Source of the DNA: CAYRNC01 sp964425645
GTDB taxonomy: Bacteria > Bacillota > Clostridia > Peptostreptococcales > Anaerovoracaceae
Length of the DNA: 19,163 nt
NCBI GenBank assembly: GCA_964425645.1
Contig: CAYRNC010000027.1
Coordinates: forward strand, 1-19,163
Reading direction: 5' to 3'
This document shows positions 7,995 to 16,087 of this stretch, piece after piece. How positions within the stretch are numbered: position 1 is the stretch's first letter; every line of letters starts with the position of its first letter. Below the pieces are notes generated by a model. The model searched no databases and was not told the DNA's origin. It saw only the letters and a program-made list of their open reading frames with translations. Position numbers and translations under genes: made by a program.

Positions 7995-9923
7995 ATGAGC
8001 AGCAGAACTCTTGCCGGAAGGTATGAACTGCTTGAGAAAATAGGAGATGGTGGAATGGCTTTGGTCTATAAGGCCAGATGCAAGCTTTTAAACCGCTATG
8101 TCGCTGTTAAGATATTGAAGCCGGAGTTTACAAGAGATGTAAAATTTATTGAGAATTTCCGACGGGAGTCTCAGGCTGCGGCCAGTCTCTCTCATTCTAA
8201 TATTGTGAATATTTATGATGTAGGAAAAGAGGGCAATATTAACTATATTGTTATGGAATTAATCGAGGGAAAAGTTCTTTCCGATGTAATCCGTGACAAA
8301 GGATCCCTGCCCATTCCAATGTCGATATCCATAGCAAAACAGATAGCCTCGGCCCTTAGTCACGCTCACAAAAATCAGATCATACATAGGGATGTAAAAC
8401 CGCATAATATACTGATTACAGAGGACGGCAATGCTAAGATAACCGATTTTGGCATCGCCAAAGCGGTAAATGCCGCCACGCTTGTGGGTCATACAGGTGC
8501 AGTTATGGGTTCGGTTCATTATTTCTCACCTGAACAGGCAAGAGGCGGCTATGTCGATGAAAAATCCGATATATATTCTTTAGGAATTGTTCTTTATGAA
8601 ATGTTGACAGGAAAGGTTCCTTTCGATGCGGATAACCCGGTAGCGGTGGCCATGAAACATACGAATGAGGATCCGATACCGCCCTCTAAGCTCAAAGAGG
8701 ACATTCCGCAAGATGTGGAGGCCATTGTTTTAAAGGCTATAGAGAAGTATCAGACGAATCGATACAGGTCTGCCGATGAAATGCTTGCTGCTTTAAATCA
8801 AGCGGAATCGATAGCAGGGACAGCTGCAAGCGAAGGTTTGGTTGGGGCCCTTGACGCCACGATGATGATGAATCTTGTTAATAATTCGGGGGACAGCGGC
8901 GAAAAACGGAGTGCAAAGGATAGTATGGCGAAAGTAAAAAGGAAATTCAGATTTAATAAAATTAAGGTGCTGGCAATTGTTATTGCTCTTATTCTCGCAT
9001 TCCCGGTCAGTCAGCTTTTAATCAAGGCGATTGAAGCGGGTAAGGCCCCTAAGGAGGTTGAAGTTCCTTCGGTGCTTGGAATGACTATTGATGAAGCGGT
9101 CGATGTGCTTAAGGAGTTTAATCTTGACCTGGCGGTGGATAAAAAGGTATACAGTGCAGAGTACGAGGAAGGCCTGATCACATCCCAGGATCCCTCTTTC
9201 GGCATGACGGTTAAATCTGGCAAGACGATAAAGGTCAACGTAAGTAAAGGTATTGAAGACAAAATGATACCCAATGTTGTGGGTAAAACTTTAAGCGATG
9301 GGGTTTTTATGTTGGAAAGCAACGGCTATATAAAGGGCGGGGTCTCACAAGAGAACAGCGAACTGCCTAACGGAATAATTATCAGACAGTCTCCTGAGGC
9401 GGGCAGCAAAGCCGACAATGGGACCAAGGTCAGTCTGGTTGTTAGTCTGGGACAAAAAGTACAAACTACGACCGTTCCTAAACTTATCGGTCTTGATGTT
9501 AACGATGCAAAAGCGGCTATAGAGAGGGAGAAACTTGCAATCGGGAATATCGATTATGCCCCCAGTCACACCTTTGCCCAAAATATTGTCATTTCGCAAA
9601 GTATCGTTGCAGGCTCCTCCGTTGACACAGGGACACCCGTAAATATAACAATAAGTACGGGGCCCGATGAAAGCTCAGGCTCGGTCGTTGTACAAATACC
9701 TATTCAGTATCAAACAGCCCTAAACGAAGTTTTTTACCTTACCGTAATGGTTTCCGACAGCAAGGGGGTCACTACTCCGATAAATTACGAACAAAGGCTT
9801 AAAAGCGACGGTTCCGAAACATTTAGTGTAACAGGTACGGGGAAGGGATCCGTAAGAGTGTATTTTGATAACACCCTCATTAAAGAGCATGTTGTAGACT
9901 TTGATACCGGAGAGATCCATTGA
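7995..9923 (+). CDS. prkC: PASTA-domain Ser/Thr protein kinase (PrkC/Stk1/PknB family)
   Basis: A membrane kinase sensing muropeptides or lipid II through external PASTA repeats. The start is ATG 7995 (AAAGGAGAAAAGCT upstream); upstream in-frame codons lie inside the phosphatase gene. In 642 residues: Gly-rich loop GDGGMALVY (17-25), catalytic Lys39, HRDVKPHN (131-138, Asp133), DFG (151-153), a Thr- and Ser-containing activation loop to SPE (178-180), a basic juxtamembrane stretch, one membrane helix at about 323-345, and three PASTA repeats at about 356-419, 423-487 and 491-556. The last 86 residues (557-642) form a beta-rich region that is not a PASTA repeat. The stop codon overlaps the rsgA ATG by one base (TGATG). 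Confidence 0.96.
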   Translation: MSSRTLAGRYELLEKIGDGGMALVYKARCKLLNRYVAVKILKPEFTRDVKFIENFRRESQAAASLSHSNIVNIYDVGKEGNINYIVMELIEGKVLSDVIRDKGSLPIPMSISIAKQIASALSHAHKNQIIHRDVKPHNILITEDGNAKITDFGIAKAVNAATLVGHTGAVMGSVHYFSPEQARGGYVDEKSDIYSLGIVLYEMLTGKVPFDADNPVAVAMKHTNEDPIPPSKLKEDIPQDVEAIVLKAIEKYQTNRYRSADEMLAALNQAESIAGTAASEGLVGALDATMMMNLVNNSGDSGEKRSAKDSMAKVKRKFRFNKIKVLAIVIALILAFPVSQLLIKAIEAGKAPKEVEVPSVLGMTIDEAVDVLKEFNLDLAVDKKVYSAEYEEGLITSQDPSFGMTVKSGKTIKVNVSKGIEDKMIPNVVGKTLSDGVFMLESNGYIKGGVSQENSELPNGIIIRQSPEAGSKADNGTKVSLVVSLGQKVQTTTVPKLIGLDVNDAKAAIEREKLAIGNIDYAPSHTFAQNIVISQSIVAGSSVDTGTPVNITISTGPDESSGSVVVQIPIQYQTALNEVFYLTVMVSDSKGVTTPINYEQRLKSDGSETFSVTGTGKGSVRVYFDNTLIKEHVVDFDTGEIH

Positions 9924-10792
9924 TGGAAGGCGTTATTGTCAAAGGTATAGGTGGTTTTTATTATGTAAAATCGAATGATGTGGTTTATGAATGCAAGGCG
10001 CGGGGTATTTTTAGAAAGGAGGGGATAACCCCATGTGTCGGGGATAAAGTTACTATAGAACTCATTTCAGAAAAAGATGCGATTATACAGGCTATTCGCC
10101 CCAGGAAAAACATATTTACACGACCCCCTATTGCTAATGTAGACAGTTTTGTGATAGTAATGGCTGCAAAGTTTCCGGCTCCAAATGTATCTCTTTTAGA
10201 CAAACTTTTAGTTATGGGGGAATTAAATAGCACCGATTGTGTGGTTTGCATCAACAAAACCGACCTTGTAAAAGAGGAAGACTTAACTATTTTCAATGAA
10301 ATTTACAGCCCAATATATCCTGTGGTTTTTACAAGCGGCCTTACGGGCGAAGGTACAGATACCCTAATAATGCATATAAAAGGAAAAGCGGCGGCGATTG
10401 CCGGTCCTTCAGGCGTAGGGAAATCTACGCTGATCAATTGTTTAGAGGATAAAAAGCTTTCAAAGACAGGTGATATCAGCAAAAAATCCAGGCGCGGCAA
10501 ACATACGACAAGACATGTAGAGCTTTTTGAGACAAAGGATAAGGGTATGCTCTTTGATACACCCGGATTTACGTCCTTTAATATATTGGAGGCGCAAGAA
10601 AGGGATCTGGCATACTTTTATCCGGAAATAATCCCTTTTAACAGTAAATGCAGGTATGATAACTGCAGACATCTTACCGAACCCGGCTGTCTTGTTCGAA
10701 AGGCAGTTGAAAAAGGCGAAATACACCGCTCCCGGTATGAATCCTATAGATCCCAAATGAATGAAATACGTGAAAAGAGGAAGTATCGATGA
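9923..10792 (+). CDS. rsgA: ribosome small-subunit biogenesis GTPase RsgA
   Basis: RsgA is a circularly permuted GTPase that checks late 30S assembly. The order of motifs proves the permutation: G4 NKTD (111-114) precedes G1 GPSGVGKS (161-168), G2 HTTRH (194-198) and G3 DTPG (212-215). An N-terminal OB fold (about 1-65) and a C-terminal zinc site (Cys243, Cys248, His250, Cys256) complete the usual architecture over 289 residues. I chose ATG 9923, which shares a base with the kinase stop, over the TTG one codon earlier; GGAGAG at 9909-9914 is suitably spaced. In Bacillus the orthologue is a substrate of the neighbouring PASTA kinase, so the linkage is likely functional. Confidence 0.96.
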   Translation: MEGVIVKGIGGFYYVKSNDVVYECKARGIFRKEGITPCVGDKVTIELISEKDAIIQAIRPRKNIFTRPPIANVDSFVIVMAAKFPAPNVSLLDKLLVMGELNSTDCVVCINKTDLVKEEDLTIFNEIYSPIYPVVFTSGLTGEGTDTLIMHIKGKAAAIAGPSGVGKSTLINCLEDKKLSKTGDISKKSRRGKHTTRHVELFETKDKGMLFDTPGFTSFNILEAQERDLAYFYPEIIPFNSKCRYDNCRHLTEPGCLVRKAVEKGEIHRSRYESYRSQMNEIREKRKYR

Positions 10793-11445
10793 AACGGTTG
10801 GCACCATCTATGTTATCGGCAGATTTTTCAAGGCTGGCGGAAGACATAAAAAAAATTGAGGCAGCAGGAGCCCATTTGCTTCATGTAGATGTGATGGACG
10901 GGCATTTTGTTCCAAATATATCCTTTGGGCCATCAGTCGTGAAAAGTCTTGTTCCCCACACATCTTTGCCATTTGATGTCCACCTGATGATAAGTTGCCC
11001 TGACCTTTATCTTAAGGAATTTGTATGTGAAAATACCGAATACATTACCGTTCACGCAGAGGCATGTACGCATCTTCACCGTACTGTTCAAAATATCAAA
11101 GATCTGGGAGTTAAAGCGGGAGTGGCCTTAAACCCGGCCACACCCTTATCGGTTTTGGAGTATATCCTTGAGGATCTCGATCAGGTTCTTGTAATGTCCG
11201 TGAATCCGGGTTTCGGGGGTCAAGAATTTATACCCTTTGCATTAAATAAAATTAAACGGCTTGCAGAAATAAAAAATGCGAAAAATCCTTTATTGCAGAT
11301 TGCGGTAGATGGGGGTATTATTTTGGATAATGCAAAAGCTGTCATTGAAGGTGGTGTCGATATTCTAGTAGCAGGATCTGCAATCTTCGGATCCGGTGAT
11401 ATCTGCCATAGCGTTAAACAGTTTCTTCACCTGTTAAAAGAATAA
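10789..11445 (+). CDS. rpe: ribulose-phosphate 3-epimerase
   Basis: It interconverts ribulose-5-phosphate and xylulose-5-phosphate in the pentose phosphate pathway. This 218-residue TIM barrel shows the family blocks APSMLSADF (5-13), HVDVMDGHFVPN with metal-binding residues, FDVHLMI, NPATP, VMSVNPGFGGQ and VDGGI. The start overlaps the rsgA stop by four bases (ATGA) and GAGGAAG lies just upstream. It is the last gene of the housekeeping run; the thiamine pyrophosphokinase gene that often follows in Firmicutes is absent and a different cluster begins after 95 bases. Confidence 0.96.
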   Translation: MKRLAPSMLSADFSRLAEDIKKIEAAGAHLLHVDVMDGHFVPNISFGPSVVKSLVPHTSLPFDVHLMISCPDLYLKEFVCENTEYITVHAEACTHLHRTVQNIKDLGVKAGVALNPATPLSVLEYILEDLDQVLVMSVNPGFGGQEFIPFALNKIKRLAEIKNAKNPLLQIAVDGGIILDNAKAVIEGGVDILVAGSAIFGSGDICHSVKQFLHLLKE

Positions 11446-11468
11446 AGTAATATAATGTAATTTTGTTG

Positions 11469-11497
11469 TTGACAAGGGACAAATAATGGGGTATTAT
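11469..11497 (+). promoter_or_regulatory. strong sigma-A type promoter for the Tad-like cluster
   Basis: A perfect TTGACA at 11469-11474 is followed after exactly 17 bases by TATTAT at 11492-11497, one mismatch from TATAAT. It lies 44 bases upstream of the first cluster gene and is the best promoter match inside the coding part of the window. It separates the Tad-like locus transcriptionally from the housekeeping run, although no clear terminator follows rpe and read-through is possible. Confidence 0.8.
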
Positions 11498-11498
11498 T
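11482..11498 (+). promoter_or_regulatory. inverted repeat over the -10 element, candidate operator
   Basis: AATAAT (11482-11487) and ATTATT (11493-11498) form a perfect 6-bp inverted repeat around GGGGT. It fills the downstream half of the promoter spacer and covers the -10 hexamer, a position where a dimeric repressor would block RNA polymerase. Its AT-rich sequence makes a chance repeat quite possible. A second short repeat, GTTAC (11501-11505) and GTAAC (11519-11523), lies in the leader just before the Shine-Dalgarno site. Confidence 0.35.
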
Positions 11499-11540
11499 GC
11501 GTTACAATGTAAAATAAAGTAACGAAAGGGTATATATGTA

Positions 11541-12179
11541 ATGATAAACAAGCGTTCGATATTAGGGCTGCTGCTTATGGCCCTTGCAATAATCGGTTTA
11601 GTCTGTTGGGAGGTTTATGGCAGAGATGCAATTATGAAGAGCCCTGTTTTAATTGCAACTCAAAATATTCAACCGGGTACGATTATAGATCCCGACGATT
11701 TTGCAATTGTAGGGGTGCCTGAAGAAAACAAGGTTGAAGGGGCTGTTTGCATCAAAGACTATAATGCGCTTATCGGAAAACTGGCAAACAGACAAATCCA
11801 TAAAAATCAGCAGGTTTTGCCCGATTTTTTTGTGGAGGACGATTTATTTTTAGCTAAAGGTGAATCGATATTCGCGGTTAACCCGGAATGGATCTCGATG
11901 CGAAGCAGCTCTTTACGCAGAGGAGATCTCGTAGAGATATATGAGGATAAAGAAAAATGTCTTCTCGGTGTTTTCCGAGTTGCTTTTGTTAAAGATCGCG
12001 ATGATTTTGAAATAGAAGATAAGGCAATCCGCATTAAAAACCCCTTAGATCGCATTAACGGAACATCGGTTGTAAACCATATTGAGATTATTGCTGAACT
12101 CTCCGACTATATTCGCATCTTAAATAAGGTTACAGAGTCAAGATTGATTCTCGTGCAGAAATGGGGTGAAAAGTCTTGA
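11541..12179 (+). CDS. CpaB/RcpC-like SAF-domain protein of the Tad-like locus
   Basis: A 212-residue membrane-anchored protein. One hydrophobic helix (about 7-25) is followed by an extracytoplasmic region. The stretch VLIATQNIQPGTIIDPDDF (36-54) and the GKLANRQIHKNQQVL segment match the SAF/ChapFlgA fold of Flp pilus assembly protein CpaB. In diderms CpaB helps the secretin; here no secretin is seen, so the role is probably in periplasm-like or wall-zone assembly, which is inference. GAAAGGG at 11524-11530 precedes the ATG. It is first in the cluster and overlaps the TadZ-like gene by four bases (TTGA). Confidence 0.75.
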   Translation: MINKRSILGLLLMALAIIGLVCWEVYGRDAIMKSPVLIATQNIQPGTIIDPDDFAIVGVPEENKVEGAVCIKDYNALIGKLANRQIHKNQQVLPDFFVEDDLFLAKGESIFAVNPEWISMRSSSLRRGDLVEIYEDKEKCLLGVFRVAFVKDRDDFEIEDKAIRIKNPLDRINGTSVVNHIEIIAELSDYIRILNKVTESRLILVQKWGEKS

Positions 12180-12964
12180 GCTTTACGTTTGCTTTTCACG
12201 GTGTTGATAATAAAATTGGAACTACTATGATTTCGCAAAGCGTTGCAGAGATGATAGCTAGATATAAAAAGGACATAAAAGTAATGCACATATCCTTAAA
12301 CGGCAGAAGGGGGACAGAGTATATCGATCGCATAGGTGAATCTATAGAAGGCATTAAAATATATTTGGATACTCAGGTGCTGTGTAAAAAAGATCTTCTT
12401 TCCGCCTGCAGGCGATGGGATAATTTTTATATGTTAAGCGGGGTTATGAGTCTTGGCCAGGCAAGGCATTATCAGCCGTCTTCCGCAATCTATCTTTTGG
12501 AATCCCTTGCCGATGAGATAGATATAATCATAGCCGATACCGGAAACGAACTGGAAAACGGATTGGCTGTCGGCGCTCTTGAGCATATAAAGAATCGTTG
12601 TTGCATGATTAGCCAGCAGGAAACTATGCTCAAGCGTTATGAACTTTTACTTCCTATATACAGAAAACTCAACATTTTTTTCGCTTTTTATGCCGTAAAT
12701 AAATATGGCCAAAAGGATCCGTACGGCTTGGATTACATTGCAAAGCGGATGACGGTAAAAAGAAAAGAGCTTCAGAAAATAGAGATGAGTCATTACGGAA
12801 GACGTGCAGAAATGGAATCAAAAAGTTTATTGGCCTACAACGATGAAGAATATGTAAACGATATAAGGTGTCTCGCTGATAAAATTCTGTATGGATTCGG
12901 AATGGAACCTATAGAGTACAGGAGAAGAACAAAATGGAGATATTTAAACTCGATGAATACCTGA
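12176..12964 (+). CDS. TadZ/CpaE-like ParA-superfamily protein with degenerate Walker A
   Basis: A 262-residue protein with a MinD/ParA-like beginning: a beta strand (FTFAFHG) leads into a loop VDNKIGTTM (10-18) where KGGxGKTT would stand. Both ATP-binding lysines of the deviant Walker A are missing in this alignment, so ATP binding is doubtful. IDIIIADTGNE is the Walker-B-like strand. In Tad systems TadZ localises the export machine at the membrane or pole; the position between CpaB-like and TadA-like genes supports that identity. The start is TTG 12176, overlapping the previous stop, with GGGGTG (12163-12168) as Shine-Dalgarno. It overlaps the ATPase gene by 31 bases. Confidence 0.7.
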   Translation: MSFTFAFHGVDNKIGTTMISQSVAEMIARYKKDIKVMHISLNGRRGTEYIDRIGESIEGIKIYLDTQVLCKKDLLSACRRWDNFYMLSGVMSLGQARHYQPSSAIYLLESLADEIDIIIADTGNELENGLAVGALEHIKNRCCMISQQETMLKRYELLLPIYRKLNIFFAFYAVNKYGQKDPYGLDYIAKRMTVKRKELQKIEMSHYGRRAEMESKSLLAYNDEEYVNDIRCLADKILYGFGMEPIEYRRRTKWRYLNSMNT

Positions 12965-14295
12965 ATTGCCTTGAAAAAGATGAGGTATCGATAACCTTCA
13001 GTTTTCAAACTCTTTGCGATAAAATAAAAGAGGATTTTGTCAGGGAATGGCAGGAAAACGGACAGGATGTACAGGCGGTTTTGGAATTGCAGAAAAGAGC
13101 CATCATCGGATATGCAAATGAAATGGCTTACTTTAAGGAAAAAATCAAGACTTTGGTAACAAAATACAGATCACATAACACCCCGTTTCCTAATTGGTAT
13201 GAATCTTTAGAAGATGGTATATTTCATGAAAGCTGGGGTTTGGCCGGCATAGCACAATGGTTTTCTAAAAAATATCAAAGCAGCAGTTCGGCAAAGATTA
13301 TAGGGGATCGCATTTACTTTCTCTTGGAGGGGAAAATGGTATTGATGGAACAAAGCATAATAAAAACCCGAAGGGATCAATTAGTGCGTGCTTTTCTTCT
13401 TCTTTCACCGCAGGAGCGCCTTGATAAGGAATTTCACGAAGTCTACCTTCTGGACGGCACCAGAATTACAGTATATGGAGGCGGAATGGTTAAGCCGGAT
13501 CAAGATGCAATTATATTCAGGCGCTACATAATACCTGTCTACAGTTTTGAAGAACAGGCAATAAGGGGAACTATTCCGAAGCAGGCGATACCGCTGTTCA
13601 TTTCAATGAATGCAATCGGCTATAATGTTGCTTTTACAGGTGCTGTGCGAACTGCAAAAACTACATTTCTGGCGACGTGGCAAAGCTATGAGAATCAAAA
13701 TCTTGAAGGCGTTATGGTGGAGACTGATCCCGAAATACCCATGCATAAAATCATGCCTGATGCGCCTATATTGCAGTTGCTGGCTGACGATGAGGAAATG
13801 CAGCGCATTTCTAAAAACCTGCTGCGCAGCGATGCGGATTATTTTATTTTAGCAGAAGCGCGTGATGGTAATGCTTTAGAGACGGCAATAAGGTTAGCCG
13901 CAAAAGGCGGCAGACGTTTAAAAATTACTTTTCACTGCCGTGATCCTTTAGACTTCCCGTATGATGCAGCTTGGGAAGTAGCAAAATTTATGGGGGAGAA
14001 TACTGAGCTGGTCGCAAAAAAGGTGGCCGCCAGCTTCGATTATATCTTTCATTTTATACAGTTAAAAAATAAAAATCAAAAAAGACTGAAAAGCATATAT
14101 GAGATTGAATACGACAGAAAAAAAGAGACCATCCGCATGCATCCAATCTGTCTTTATGATATAGGATGTGACAGTTGGGAATGGAATTATCATATAAGCA
14201 AAGAAAAACAGGACAAGGGCGAAGAAGAGGATCCGAATAATTTTCTAAGTTTTGATGCTGAGTTGAGGAATCTGTCAAATGGAGGATGCAACTAA
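12934..14295 (+). CDS. TadA/CpaF-like secretion ATPase, divergent
   Basis: A 453-residue cytoplasmic motor ATPase of the type II/IV secretion superfamily, expected to power pilus or filament export. The N-terminal domain (about 1-220) includes the region GTRITVYGGGMVKP before the core. The P-loop is GAVRTAKTT (236-244), with alanine where the canonical GxxxxGK[ST] has glycine but Lys242 kept. SDADYFILAEARDGNALE (299-316) matches the LxPDxIIxGEVRGxEA Walker-B block, with Glu308, and TFHCRDP holds the His of the usual THANSP box. AGGAG (12920-12924) supports the start. The long overlap with the TadZ-like gene suggests coupled translation. Confidence 0.85.
   Translation: MEIFKLDEYLNCLEKDEVSITFSFQTLCDKIKEDFVREWQENGQDVQAVLELQKRAIIGYANEMAYFKEKIKTLVTKYRSHNTPFPNWYESLEDGIFHESWGLAGIAQWFSKKYQSSSSAKIIGDRIYFLLEGKMVLMEQSIIKTRRDQLVRAFLLLSPQERLDKEFHEVYLLDGTRITVYGGGMVKPDQDAIIFRRYIIPVYSFEEQAIRGTIPKQAIPLFISMNAIGYNVAFTGAVRTAKTTFLATWQSYENQNLEGVMVETDPEIPMHKIMPDAPILQLLADDEEMQRISKNLLRSDADYFILAEARDGNALETAIRLAAKGGRRLKITFHCRDPLDFPYDAAWEVAKFMGENTELVAKKVAASFDYIFHFIQLKNKNQKRLKSIYEIEYDRKKETIRMHPICLYDIGCDSWEWNYHISKEKQDKGEEEDPNNFLSFDAELRNLSNGGCN
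14281..14285 (+). promoter_or_regulatory. Shine-Dalgarno site that decides the TadB-like start
   Basis: GGAGG lies directly against an ATG at 14286, which is too close for initiation, but nine bases before the ATG at 14295. The latter also overlaps the upstream stop as TAATG. This favours 14295. Confidence 0.75.
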
Positions 14296-15242
14296 TGGAT
14301 ACCAAATACATTCCGATTATAATATCCGGTTCCTTGTACGCGATGATTCTTTTAGGCTTATTTATATCTAATATGGAAAGTTTTATTGTTTTATACCATA
14401 GAATCAGGATGAGGAATCGCTTAAAGGCAAGAAAGAAAGAATTTATCGGGGTTTCCCGAATAGAGGCATGGCTGTCCAGATCTTTGTTAATTGCTGCGGG
14501 CAGGCCGCTTTCCATAAATGTATTTGTTGCGGCTGTCATCAGTCTTTTCTTAGCGGTATTATTTGCATCGATAAGATCATTGACACTTTTTAATGCAGTT
14601 GTAACGGCATTTGCCGCCTCCGCCATTCCCCTGCTTTTGCTTTACACGCGGGTCAACAACGTAAGAAGGAAGGGAAGCGAGGAGGGTGAAACGTTGGTCT
14701 TGGAGTTTCTGAACCAATATCGAATCAACGACTGCAATATTTTTGAGGCCATCGAAAAAGTTTTGCTAACAAATGCAGAACTAAAAATTACTCGGAAATT
14801 GCTATTCCGACTGCTTTTAGAATTAAGAAATACCGGTGATTCACAAAAAATTAAAAAGGCAACGGATGATTTCGCTTTATCTTTAAAAACCAATTGGGGC
14901 AGATTGTTGGCGCACAACATAAGATTGGCAGCCGATAAAGGCGATAATGTTTCTTCCGCTTTAGAGGATATTCTGATACAACTTAGGGAGGCCAGGTCGG
15001 CTGAAGAAGAACTAAAACGATTAAACAGTGAGGCCGTAAGGATGGCTTGTTTTATGGTGCCCTTTGCATACGTTACAACCTCACTTTTATCGGTGTTTTA
15101 TTTGGATTTAACACCGATACAGTTTTTTAAGAACCAGTTCACCACGCCCCAGGGGCTTTGCCTGTTTATGTATATATCGTTATTCTTTACAGGAAATTTG
15201 GCATTACTGTCTTTTGTAAAGGGTCGGCGCTTTGATTTTTAG
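14295..15242 (+). CDS. TadB-like inner-membrane platform protein (T2SSF family)
   Basis: A 315-residue membrane protein with predicted helices at about 5-26, 74-95 and 98-118, a cytoplasmic T2SSF-like helical domain (about 130-250, including EFLNQYRINDCNIFEAIEKVL and LAADKGDNVSSALEDI) and two C-terminal helices. This topology and its position directly after the ATPase fit TadB, the base on which the ATPase acts. Its stop overlaps the Shine-Dalgarno region of the TadC-like gene. Sequence similarity to classical TadB is low by eye; the assignment rests on architecture and context. Confidence 0.72.
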   Translation: MDTKYIPIIISGSLYAMILLGLFISNMESFIVLYHRIRMRNRLKARKKEFIGVSRIEAWLSRSLLIAAGRPLSINVFVAAVISLFLAVLFASIRSLTLFNAVVTAFAASAIPLLLLYTRVNNVRRKGSEEGETLVLEFLNQYRINDCNIFEAIEKVLLTNAELKITRKLLFRLLLELRNTGDSQKIKKATDDFALSLKTNWGRLLAHNIRLAADKGDNVSSALEDILIQLREARSAEEELKRLNSEAVRMACFMVPFAYVTTSLLSVFYLDLTPIQFFKNQFTTPQGLCLFMYISLFFTGNLALLSFVKGRRFDF

Positions 15243-15255
15243 GGAGGGGAATTAC

Positions 15256-15894
15256 ATGATATGGGGGATATATGCAGCGGCATTTACAGTATACATTTCA
15301 GGTTTGTTCTTATTTAATAATAACAGGCGGCTGAACAGATTCATAAAATCCTATGATTGGGGGGGCCGAATAAAGGAAAGGATACATCCGATAATGCTTC
15401 CCGTGAGACAGAGTGTAAGAAAAAGAAAAGCGAAGAAGGCCGATGAGGAAATATGTGAAGCGATTTCCTATCTGCGCAATTTGATTTTGCTCGGCCGGGG
15501 GAAAATTTTTTCGGCTGATACCGTGATAGAGCAATTGGTCGGACAAAAAGGCATTCTGTCGCAGTGTTATGGGGATATGCTCCGCTTGTTCAGACAAAAT
15601 CAAAAGGACAGGGCCGTAAAAATATTTCAGGAAGGATCCGGTACCAAAAAAGGGGGTGATTTCGCCAGACTTTTAATGCAGTGGGACGAATTGGATCCAT
15701 CCAAGCTGATTGAAACGCTTTTATCCTATCAGCATTCGATAATGGAGGCAAGGACAACAGCAAGAAAGCGAAGGGATGAGATGCTAAGCGATATAATCTA
15801 TTTGCCGGTAGTTATAAATGTAATGCTCGTTTTTATTAATTTTATTTACGTGGGCTACTTCATCGATTTACAAAATATTCTGTCGATGCTGTAG
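15256..15894 (+). CDS. TadC-like membrane platform protein, short
   Basis: A 212-residue protein with one N-terminal membrane helix (about 4-20), a cytoplasmic, basic and helical middle, and one C-terminal helix (VVINVMLVFINFIYVGYFI). It resembles a shortened TadC/T2SSF partner of the preceding protein. I chose ATG 15256, behind GGGAGGGG (15242-15249), over a TTG at 15232 that falls inside the TadB-like gene and lacks such a site. It is shorter than typical TadC (roughly 300 residues), so one membrane helix pair seems missing. Confidence 0.68.
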   Translation: MIWGIYAAAFTVYISGLFLFNNNRRLNRFIKSYDWGGRIKERIHPIMLPVRQSVRKRKAKKADEEICEAISYLRNLILLGRGKIFSADTVIEQLVGQKGILSQCYGDMLRLFRQNQKDRAVKIFQEGSGTKKGGDFARLLMQWDELDPSKLIETLLSYQHSIMEARTTARKRRDEMLSDIIYLPVVINVMLVFINFIYVGYFIDLQNILSML

Positions 15895-15915
15895 CAAGTG
15901 AAAAAGGAGAAAAGA

Positions 15916-16071
15916 ATGAAACAATTAATCGTGATGATTTCCATGATAGTTTTAGGTGTGGCTATCGGAGGATTTGTTATGGGGTTCAGGGGGGTTGCGG
16001 AAGATGTGTCAAGGGCCGCAGCAAATCTGATCACTGTGGAAAATATAACCGAACCCGTTGATTTTGATTAA
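15916..16071 (+). CDS. 51-residue membrane mini-protein, copy 1 of a tandem pair
   Basis: AAAAAGGAG (15901-15909) precedes an ATG at 15916. The 51-residue product begins MKQLIVMISMIVLGVAIGG, a single membrane helix with only one lysine before it, followed by FVMGFRGVAEDVSRAAANL and an acidic tail. It sits where Flp pilin or TadE-like genes lie in Tad loci, but it has no long basic leader and no Glu at the fifth mature position, so a canonical Flp prepilin site is not seen. The first 17 codons share 42 of 51 bases with the next gene. Function unknown; structural or pilin-like subunit is an inference. Confidence 0.72.
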   Translation: MKQLIVMISMIVLGVAIGGFVMGFRGVAEDVSRAAANLITVENITEPVDFD

Positions 16072-16087
16072 TGATGAGGCATAACAG

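Noticed and set aside
13610..13852. Plus-strand open frame of 80 codons in another frame of the CpaF-like gene
   Set aside because: It lies wholly within the ATPase gene, over the Walker A region, with low-complexity Leu/Cys content and no ribosome site.
15232..15255. TTG start at 15232 for the TadC-like gene
   Set aside because: It would add eight residues that are read through the Shine-Dalgarno site itself; ATG 15256 follows GGGAGGGG at normal spacing.
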